Shown here: piece by piece, positions 1 to 4,559 of the stretch
How positions within the stretch are numbered: position 1 is the first letter of the stretch
How the letters are laid out: the number at the start of each line of letters is the position of its first letter
Assembly: GCA_022750355.1 (NCBI GenBank)
Contig: JAKIVW010000124.1
Span: 1 to 5,919, forward strand
Direction: 5' to 3'
Source of the DNA: Thermoplasmata archaeon
GTDB lineage: Archaea; Thermoplasmatota; Thermoplasmata; Lutacidiplasmatales; UBA184
Length of the DNA stretch: 5,919 nt
Position numbers and translations under genes: made by a program
Notes under the pieces: generated by a model
What the model was told of the DNA's origin: nothing
The model's database searches: none
What the model saw: the letters and a program-made list of their open reading frames with translations, nothing else

Positions 1-541
1 AGAGCCGTCCGTCGAGCCCACCATCGGGTGCTCGACCCAATCGCCCCCCGGGCGGGTCCTCCGGACGGTCGGTGTACCCGACGGCCGCGAGCGCCGCGCC
101 GTTGACGACCGCCGCATGTCCGCTGGCGTGGTAGAGCACCACGGGCCGGTCCGCGACGGCCGCCTCGAGGTCGTTCCGGGTTGGCTCCTCTCCATCGGCA
201 AACCCCTCGACGCTCCAGCCTCGCCCGATGATCGGGCCCGTGGGGTGGGCCTCGGCCCATCGTCGCAGGCGCTCCTCGAGCTCCTCGCGGGACCGGAGTC
301 CCGCCAGCGGAAGTCCCTGCTCCGCGCGCACGATCTCCGCCACGTGGAGATGGGCGTCGATCAGCCCGGGCACGACCACGCGACCGCCCAGATGCTCGAC
401 TACGCAACCGGGTGGGCTATCGCGGGCCACCTCCGCCTCCGTGCCGACGCGGACGACGCGGCCGCCGTCGACGAGGAGAGCGTCCGCGTATCTCCGCCCG
501 GTGAAGACACGGCCCCCGGTGAAGCGGCGAGCTTCGGTCAT
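1..541 (-). CDS. YtcJ-like amidohydrolase (amidohydrolase family 3), N-terminal part, truncated by window edge
   Basis: The first 180 residues are visible, starting at the ATG at 541-539; the frame is open to base 1, so the C-terminal two thirds or so is missing. Residues 1-57 fit the small beta-sandwich domain typical of composite-domain amidohydrolases (TGGRVFTG, then VDGGRVVRVG). It is followed by VVVPGLIDAHLH, whose His64 and His66 are the HxH metal ligands at the first strand of the TIM barrel. Residues 138-151 (HASGHAAVVNGAAL) and 163-175 (PPGGRLGRAPDGG) match the conserved blocks of YtcJ-type enzymes. These are metal-dependent cytoplasmic hydrolases of amide or related C-N bonds, usually of unknown substrate. 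The gene begins 27 nt after the glnA stop on the same strand, with a GAGG close before the ATG, so it is probably co-transcribed with glnA. A role in releasing nitrogen from an amide substrate is suggested only by this neighbour. Family call is firm; substrate unknown. Confidence 0.86.
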   Translation of the reverse strand, partial: MTEARRFTGGRVFTGRRYADALLVDGGRVVRVGTEAEVARDSPPGCVVEHLGGRVVVPGLIDAHLHVAEIVRAEQGLPLAGLRSREELEERLRRWAEAHPTGPIIGRGWSVEGFADGEEPTRNDLEAAVADRPVVLYHASGHAAVVNGAALAAVGYTDRPEDPPGGRLGRAPDGGLDGRL

Positions 542-568
542 CTGCCTCGGGCCGGAAGCCCTTCGCGC

Positions 569-2032
569 CTATACGTCGAAGTACCGGTAGAACTCGTACG
601 GGTGGGGCCGGAGGTTGAGCTCCAGCTGCTCTTCCCGCTTCAGCTCGACGTAGGTGTCCAGGAGCGAGTCGGCGAACGCGGGCTTCAAGAACGCCCGGTC
701 GGACTCGAGACAATCGAGCGCTTCCCCCAGCGAGCCGGGCAGCTCTCGGATCTCGAGCTTCTTGCGCTGGGCGCGCGTCAGCTTGTAGATGTTCTCGTCG
801 ACAGGGGCGGGGGGCTCGATCTTGCGCTTGACGCCGTCGAGTCCGGCGAGGGCGAGGGCCGCCTCGGTGAGGTAGATGTTGGCCGCCGAATCCGGAGTAC
901 GATACTCGATCCGCTTGACCTCGGGGCGTCCCTTGAGGTAGAAGGGGATGCGGACGCTGGCGGAGCGGTTGGCCCGGCTCCACGCGATGAACACGGGTGC
1001 CTCATACCCCGGCACGAGGCGTCGGTACGAGTTCGTGATCGGGTTCGTGATCGCACACAGCGCGCGGGAGTGCGCGAGGAGCCCTCCGACGTAGTACCGG
1101 CACGTTTGGCTGATCTCCGCGTACTTGTCGTTCCCGTCGTAGAAGACGTTCTTCCCCTTCGACCAGATCGATTGGTTCGTGTGCATGCCGATGGCGTTGT
1201 CGCCGTAGATCGGCTTCGGCATGAGACAGCCGACCTTTCCGTGGCGGTGGGCCACGTTCTTGATCACGTATCGGATGTCCTGAACGTGGTCCGCGGTCGG
1301 GACCAGTTCGTCGTAGTGGATGTTAATCTCGGCTTGGGCGCTCGTCGCCACCTCGTGGTGGTGGGCGTCCATGCGCAGGTGGAAATCGTCGGTGAGGATG
1401 TTCGACATCTCGGCGCGGAGCCCGACGGTCGTATCGTACGGCGGAGTTCGGTGGTACCCCTCCTTGAACCGGATCGTGGTGGACTGCGGCCCCGACTCCC
1501 AGGGGGCTTCGGATTGGTGCAGGAGGTAGCCGGCTCCGGCCCAGGGATCCTTCACGCCCTGGGCGGAAGGAACGAGCTCGATCGAATCAAAAATGAAGTA
1601 CTCGATCTCGGGACCCCAGTACGACTTGTCGAACCCGGCGTCGGCGAGGACCTGCTCGGTCTTCCGGGCCACGCCCCGCGGGTCGTGGTCGTACGGCTCG
1701 TACGTCCCTCCGATCCGGACGTCGCAGATGAATCGGACCGTGCCGCCGGCTTCGGGATTCCACGGAATGGTCGCAAGGGTGCGGGGGTCCGGCACGAGCA
1801 GCATGTCCGACTCGTAGATCTCGCGAAAGCCGCGGACGGAGGAGCCGTCCAGCTTCGGGACGCCGGAAACGAAGGAGTCCTCGTCCAGGGTGTGAAGGGG
1901 GACGTCAACCTGGTTGTAACCCCCGAACACGTCCGTGTAGAACAGCTGGACCCACCGCACCCGGTCGGCCTTCAGTTTCGCAAGGATCGCCGCACCGTCG
2001 TGCGCGCCGGCTGCTTTCTTAGTAGGGGACAT
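569..2032 (-). CDS. glnA: Type I glutamine synthetase (GSI-alpha-like)
   Basis: Makes glutamine from glutamate, ammonia and ATP; GSI enzymes are cytoplasmic dodecamers. The protein is 487 residues, slightly long for the family. The N-terminal beta-grasp domain (about 20-110) has FYTDVFGGYNQVDVP and LDGSSVRGF. The catalytic domain has GPEIEYF (metal ligands Glu142, Glu144), HHHEVATSAQAEI (Glu227, Glu235), MPKPIYGDN followed by GMH (His284), NSYRRLVPGYEAP (Arg338, Glu344), NRSASVRIP (Arg356, Arg361) and RIEYRTPD (Glu376, Arg378). The adenylylation-loop sequence NLYDLPPEE of GSI-beta is replaced by NIYKLTRAQ, so control by adenylylation is unlikely. Two active-site positions differ from the usual pattern: GDNA for GDNG, and GMHTNQS for GMHxHQS. 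I chose the ATG at 2032; an in-frame ATG at 2140 would add 36 residues with no family resemblance. The gene is divergent from an Lrp-type regulator and leads the amidohydrolase gene. Confidence 0.96.
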   Translation of the reverse strand: MSPTKKAAGAHDGAAILAKLKADRVRWVQLFYTDVFGGYNQVDVPLHTLDEDSFVSGVPKLDGSSVRGFREIYESDMLLVPDPRTLATIPWNPEAGGTVRFICDVRIGGTYEPYDHDPRGVARKTEQVLADAGFDKSYWGPEIEYFIFDSIELVPSAQGVKDPWAGAGYLLHQSEAPWESGPQSTTIRFKEGYHRTPPYDTTVGLRAEMSNILTDDFHLRMDAHHHEVATSAQAEINIHYDELVPTADHVQDIRYVIKNVAHRHGKVGCLMPKPIYGDNAIGMHTNQSIWSKGKNVFYDGNDKYAEISQTCRYYVGGLLAHSRALCAITNPITNSYRRLVPGYEAPVFIAWSRANRSASVRIPFYLKGRPEVKRIEYRTPDSAANIYLTEAALALAGLDGVKRKIEPPAPVDENIYKLTRAQRKKLEIRELPGSLGEALDCLESDRAFLKPAFADSLLDTYVELKREEQLELNLRPHPYEFYRYFDV

Positions 2033-2148
2033 GGAGCCTCGGAGTGGAACGTAACGAATCGGGTACATCAACCATTGGGCGCCAAAATCGGGCGAACATC
2101 CAGTTTGAAACACCAAGGCATTATCTTTGACTGGTTTCATTCCTCTGC
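2033..2148. promoter_or_regulatory. Divergent glnA / lrp intergenic control region
   Basis: A 116-nt spacer separates two divergent starts. It contains several inverted repeats: TTGG-GCG-CCAA at 2075-2085, GTTT-G-AAAC at 2103-2111, and a longer pair in which CCAGT (2100-2104) matches ACTGG (2130-2134) and TGAAAC (2106-2111) matches GTTTCA (2134-2139). The longer pair encloses the TATA-like box of the lrp gene. Lrp proteins bind such loosely palindromic sites, often several in phase, and commonly repress their own promoter; that they do so here is inference. No clear TATA box for glnA was found: the best minus-strand AT-rich stretch is AAAGATAA (2128-2121), which would give a leader of roughly 60 nt. 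Confidence 0.55.
2121..2128 (+). promoter_or_regulatory. TATA-like box for the lrp gene
   Basis: TTATCTTT lies 21-28 nt before the ATG at 2149. This is the spacing expected of an archaeal TATA box for a transcript starting at or very near the start codon. No Shine-Dalgarno is visible in TTCATTCCTCTGC before the ATG, which agrees with a leaderless mRNA. A very similar TTATCTA precedes the secreted-protein gene at 5655. Confidence 0.45.
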
Positions 2149-2640
2149 ATGCGCCGAACGTCCACCCTCGACGAGCTCGACCGCGACCTCCTCGTAGAGC
2201 TGAACATCGACGCTCGGCGGAGTCACCGAGAGCTCGCGCATCGTCTCAAGATCTCTCCGACCACCGTGAGCGCCCGCATCGGACGTCTCGAGGAGGCGGG
2301 TGTCATCCGAGGGTACATCCCACTGCTCGATGACGAGCAACTCGGCTGGGACCTCTGGGCGGTGATCGGGATCTGGATTTCCAAAGGCAAGCTGCGGGAG
2401 GTCGAGGAGCGGCTCGCCCGCGACCCGCACGCCTACGCCATCTACGACGTCACGGGGGACAACGACGCGCTGCTCATCGGGAGGTTCCGGGACCGACGAG
2501 ACCTCGACCGGTTCGTGAAGCACATGCTCCAGGACCCGTACGTCGAACGGTCTAACACCCAGGTCGTTCTCAACCGGGTCAAGGAGGATCGGCGGGTCCC
2601 GATCGCCCTCCGCGGTGCCGAGGTTCCCTCGTCCGAATAG
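2149..2640 (+). CDS. Lrp/AsnC-family transcription regulator
   Basis: A 163-residue protein with standard Lrp architecture. Residues 7-58 form the AsnC-type winged HTH: LDELDRDLLVELNIDARRS, then a helix-turn-helix RELAHRLKISPTTVSARIGRLEEAGVIRGY. Residues about 68-145 are the ligand-binding RAM domain, with the family signature YDVTGDNDALL (99-109) and NTQVVLNRVKED at the last strand. Such proteins act as dimers to octamers, bind DNA and usually sense an amino acid. It is divergent from glnA across a spacer rich in inverted repeats, so glnA and its own promoter are the likeliest targets. The effector (glutamine would be the obvious guess) cannot be read from the sequence. The ATG at 2149 is the first in-frame start and lacks a Shine-Dalgarno. 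The LsrF-like gene lies 69 nt downstream and may be on the same transcript. Confidence 0.93.
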   Translation: MRRTSTLDELDRDLLVELNIDARRSHRELAHRLKISPTTVSARIGRLEEAGVIRGYIPLLDDEQLGWDLWAVIGIWISKGKLREVEERLARDPHAYAIYDVTGDNDALLIGRFRDRRDLDRFVKHMLQDPYVERSNTQVVLNRVKEDRRVPIALRGAEVPSSE

Positions 2641-2709
2641 GCACGGCGACGCTGCCCCCGGGGCAACGGCTATGAAGCGTGCGTCCCATCGCAACGCCCG
2701 AGGCCGGAG

Positions 2710-3531
2710 ATGGACTGGGGACTCGCGAACCGGATCGGGCGGATGTTCTCCCCGACGAGTGGGAACACGGTCATGCTCGCCGTGGACCACGGTTACTTCA
2801 TGGGCCCGACCCACCGTCTCGAAGACGCCCGGGCGACCATCGCGCCCCTCCTTCCCCACGCCGACGCGCTCGCCCTGACCCGCGGGATCCTGCGTCGCGC
2901 GGTGCCGCCCACGGCGACGACCCCGATCGTCCTCCGGGTCTCGGGAGGCGTCACGGTGCTCCACGAGGACCTTTCGCACGAGGCGATCACCACGTCGATG
3001 ACGGAGGCGCTCCGCCTCAACGCCAGTGCGATCGCCCTCAGCGTCTTTGTGGGCGCGCCCCACGAACACGAATCGCTCGTTCACCTCGGTGATCTCGTCA
3101 ACGAAGGGGAGACCGCCGGCATGCCCGTGATGGCGATCACGGCGGTCGGCAAGGAGCTCGAAAAGCGGGACGCCCGCTACCTCGCCCTCGCCTGTCGGGT
3201 CTCGGCGGAACTGGGTGCGCACATCGTCAAGACCTACTACTGCGAAAATTTCTCCAAGGTCGTCCAGGGATGTCCCGTCCCGCTCGTCGTGGCCGGGGGG
3301 CCGAAGCTCGACAGCGACAAGGCTGCGCTCGAGCTCGCCCGGGCGGCGATCGACGAGGGGGCGCACGGGATCGACATGGGCCGGAACATCTGGCAGTCCG
3401 ACCACCCGGTCGCGATGCTGAAGGCACTCCGGAAGATCGTGCACGAAAAGGCGACGGTCTCCGAAGCGCTCGACGTCCTCGCCACGGAGAAGAACAAGCG
3501 GACGACGACGACGGTGCCCGCGATCGCGTAG
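2710..3531 (+). CDS. LsrF/DhnA-type class I aldolase family protein
   Basis: A 273-residue single-domain TIM barrel that closely resembles, from memory, the whole length of E. coli LsrF. Shared blocks include DWG near the N-terminus, NTVMLAVDHGYFMGPT (19-34), LTRGILR (56-62), VGMP-like AGMPVMAITAVGK (136-148), IVKTYYCE (172-179), CPVPLVVAGGPK (188-199) and GIDMGRNIWQSDHPVAM (220-236). Lys174 in KTYY is the expected Schiff-base lysine and Asp26 in the DHG motif lies in the active site. LsrF is a thiolase acting on phosphorylated autoinducer-2 breakdown product; archaeal relatives include fructose-bisphosphate aldolases and the aminodideoxy-heptulosonate synthase of aromatic amino-acid synthesis. 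The N-terminus is about 20-30 residues shorter than LsrF. No other lsr gene is nearby, so the reaction is left open. The start at 2710 has GAGG six nt upstream and begins exactly at the conserved DWG block. Confidence 0.9.
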   Translation: MDWGLANRIGRMFSPTSGNTVMLAVDHGYFMGPTHRLEDARATIAPLLPHADALALTRGILRRAVPPTATTPIVLRVSGGVTVLHEDLSHEAITTSMTEALRLNASAIALSVFVGAPHEHESLVHLGDLVNEGETAGMPVMAITAVGKELEKRDARYLALACRVSAELGAHIVKTYYCENFSKVVQGCPVPLVVAGGPKLDSDKAALELARAAIDEGAHGIDMGRNIWQSDHPVAMLKALRKIVHEKATVSEALDVLATEKNKRTTTTVPAIA

Positions 3532-3552
3532 AATGTACCCGGAACGGTCATA

Positions 3553-3575
3553 ACCCGGACCTCGCTCGACCGGGT
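3553..3575. repeat. Small hairpin between the aldolase gene and tRNA-Leu
   Basis: ACCCGG (3553-3558) and CCGGGT (3570-3575) form a perfect 6-bp stem with an 11-nt loop. It ends two bases before the mature tRNA 5' end and lies 21 nt after the aldolase stop. It has no trailing T run, so it is not a convincing terminator; it could affect tRNA 5' processing or be chance in GC-rich DNA. Confidence 0.35.
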
Positions 3576-3577
3576 GC

Positions 3578-3662
3578 GCGGGGATCGCCCAGCTTGGTCA
3601 AAGGCGCCAGATTCAGGGTCTGGTCCCGTAGGGGTTCGTGGGTTCAAATCCCTCTCCCCGCA
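3578..3662 (+). tRNA. tRNA-Leu (anticodon CAG)
   Basis: An 85-nt class II tRNA with no intron. The acceptor GCGGGGA pairs fully with TCCCCGC (3655-3661), followed by discriminator A73 at 3662. The D-arm stem is GCC/GGC with GGTCAAA in the loop. The anticodon stem CCAGA/TCTGG closes the loop TTCAGGG, giving anticodon CAG at 3614-3616 and reading CUG. The long variable arm, with a CCC/GGG stem, is the leucine/serine type, and A73 fits leucine. The T-loop is TTCAAAT. The CCA tail is not encoded. The T-stem GTGGG/CCCTC (3638-3642 with 3650-3654) contains one U50-U64 mismatch. The 3' end from 3641 is repeated in degenerate form at 4382. No strong TATA box precedes the gene. Confidence 0.96.
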
Positions 3663-3706
3663 CAGAACTTGTGGAAGAACGTCTCGGCGAAACTCGGGGT
3701 GTTCGA
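3641..3706 (+). repeat. Proximal copy of att-like direct repeat (tRNA-Leu 3' end)
   Basis: This segment runs from the T-arm of tRNA-Leu through about 44 nt beyond the gene to the first base of the antitoxin start codon. It aligns without gaps to 4382-4447, with about 46 of 66 positions identical by hand count. The best-conserved blocks are GGTTCA, ATCCC, CACAGAA and TTGTGG. Similarity stops sharply upstream of the T-arm, the usual left limit of an integrase site in a tRNA gene. Confidence 0.7.
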
Positions 3707-4005
3707 TGTTGAGAGTCATTAAGACCAGCGAAGCCATAGAACATGTCACTGTGACCGCTGACGCGCTCACGACCATCCCATTGCGGGCGTCGACAAGGGC
3801 TGAGCTCCAGCGCCTCAAATCGGGGGGCCAGAGCTACGACGATGTCATTCGGGCCATCCTCGAAGAGCTCGAGGAGCAGGACCCGTGGTTTCAGGAGATG
3901 GAACGACGCCTCACGGACATCCACTCCGGAAAGGCGAAGGTCGAGCCTATCGAGCCCCTCTACGCGAAGTACCCACCCTCGAAGGCTCGTCGGTCCCCTC
4001 GATGA
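3706..4005 (+). CDS. Antitoxin of a RelE/ParE-type toxin-antitoxin pair (RHH-like)
   Basis: A 99-residue protein. Residues about 15-55 (ending in GGQSYDDVIRAILEELEE) fit the short strand plus two helices of archaeal antitoxins: a TTIPLRAST strand, ELQRLKSGGQ, then the SYDDVIRAILEE helix common in this group. Residues 58-99 form a charged, proline-containing tail of the kind that wraps the toxin. It probably binds DNA as a dimer and neutralises the downstream protein. The start at 3706 has GGGGTG four nt upstream; a GTG at 3751 is an alternative that still keeps the DNA-binding part. Its stop overlaps the toxin start in ATGA. It lies only 43 nt after tRNA-Leu with no evident promoter, so read-through from the tRNA is possible. 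By eye its codons are more AT-rich than those of glnA or the aldolase, with AGC, ATA, ATT and CAT in use. Confidence 0.8.
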   Translation: MLRVIKTSEAIEHVTVTADALTTIPLRASTRAELQRLKSGGQSYDDVIRAILEELEEQDPWFQEMERRLTDIHSGKAKVEPIEPLYAKYPPSKARRSPR

Positions 4006-4304
4006 ATCTTCGGGTCGTTGTCGGCCCGTCATTCGACGAAGATCTTGCCGTTCTCCCACTGAACACCCGAAACGAAATGTGGCGAATAGTCGCCAGGCTC
4101 CGGAGACGCCCGTTTGCCCCGGGGCTGGGTTACAGTGTCGGTCAGCTTCGGCATGTGACTCGCGAGGGGGTTCGAGTTGCGCACTTCGTGAGCAATCGGT
4201 ATCGGCTACTCTTCGAGGTCGACGCTGACTTTCTCGTTTTGGTAGGAGTCGGGCCTAAACCCGGGTTCTATCGCCGCCTAGATCGACTTCGAGGCGCCCC
4301 GTAG
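4002..4304 (+). CDS. RelE/ParE-family toxin
   Basis: A 100-residue, basic protein with the size and layout of the RelE/ParE superfamily. It has an N-terminal strand MNLRVVVGPSFDEDLAVLP, a helical pair with arginines (NEMWRIVARLRRRP, 24-37), then a sheet with the typical YRLLFEVDADFLVLVGVG (67-84) and a C-terminal GFYRRLDRL. RelE-type members cut mRNA on the ribosome and ParE-type members poison gyrase; the sequence alone does not say which. Candidate functional residues are Arg34-36, Arg66, Arg68 and Tyr90. The ATG lies in the overlap ATGA with the antitoxin stop, so translation is likely coupled and no separate Shine-Dalgarno is needed. It appears intact, with no frameshift or internal stop. 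Confidence 0.82.
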   Translation: MNLRVVVGPSFDEDLAVLPLNTRNEMWRIVARLRRRPFAPGLGYSVGQLRHVTREGVRVAHFVSNRYRLLFEVDADFLVLVGVGPKPGFYRRLDRLRGAP

Positions 4305-4381
4305 ACCGGAGGTGGTGCCTCGTCGTCCTTCTTTGAGAAATGGGAGGGAAGTCGGGGATCAGCGGATTTGAACAGCGGCGC

Positions 4382-4447
4382 GGTTCAGATCCCATTCACC
4401 CCACAGAATTTGTGGGATACCCTGCCGACCGAATTCGGCGCATTCCA
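4382..4447 (+). repeat. Distal degenerate copy of the tRNA-Leu 3' end (att-like)
   Basis: An ungapped partner of 3641-3706 at an offset of 741 bp. Read as tRNA, it keeps the T-loop TTCAGAT, C61-C63 and A73, but has A68 and C71 in place of C and G, which would break two acceptor pairs. It carries A64, which would pair with U50 of the intact tRNA. It includes the perfect inverted repeat CCACA-GAATT-TGTGG (4401-4415) and the palindrome CCGAATTCGG (4429-4438). No 5' tRNA half precedes it, so it is a fragment, not a gene. The toxin-antitoxin pair lies between the two copies. Confidence 0.7.
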
Positions 4448-4532
4448 ACCTGTCGGCGGTCCCTATCCCCCCTCCGCACTTCTTGTTCTCTGGCAGCGGG
4501 GAAGTGACCCGACTCGCGCCGGCGGTACGGGC

Positions 4533-4541
4533 TTTTTGTAT
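4533..4541 (+). promoter_or_regulatory. TATA-like box for the tandem-HTH regulator
   Basis: TTTTTGTAT lies 19-27 nt before the GTG at 4560, the position expected for an archaeal TATA box serving a leaderless transcript. The T run could also help end transcription arriving from the toxin gene. Confidence 0.4.
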
Positions 4542-4559
4542 CGCGGCTCTTCTTAGGTC

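Larger units (their letters stand above)
4305..4559. other. Intergenic region after the toxin, with tRNA-end relic
   Basis: No convincing gene is seen. From 4382 it holds the degenerate tRNA-Leu 3' end. Before that, GGGATC (4355-4360) and TTTGAAC (4367-4373) can pair with GTTCAGATCCC (4383-4393), a possible hairpin with one G-U pair. The right part is pyrimidine-rich and ends with a TATA-like stretch before the next gene. Small open frames here read like frames lying over tRNA ends and are not supported as genes. Confidence 0.6.

Noticed and set aside
2033..2140. 36-residue N-terminal extension of glutamine synthetase
   Set aside because: The added residues do not resemble any GSI N-terminus and would leave only 8 nt between the divergent start codons; the ATG at 2032 directly precedes a normal GSI start.
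116..2197. 693-residue plus-strand open frame opposite glnA and the amidohydrolase
   Set aside because: It lies antisense to two genes with clear family motifs. Its product is a low-complexity Arg/Val/Gly/Asp-rich sequence without recognisable domains, as expected from high-GC codon bias.
2137..3444. 435-residue minus-strand open frame opposite lrp and the aldolase gene
   Set aside because: It spans two well-supported genes and the gap between them in antisense, and its product shows only biased composition.
3237..3818. Minus-strand frame running across tRNA-Leu
   Set aside because: Part of it is simply the tRNA translated in reverse, a known artefact, and it overlaps the aldolase and antitoxin genes.
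4350..4403. A complete second tRNA gene ending at 4403
   Set aside because: Only the T-arm-to-3' portion is recognisable; no anticodon arm, D-arm or matching 5' acceptor strand lies upstream.
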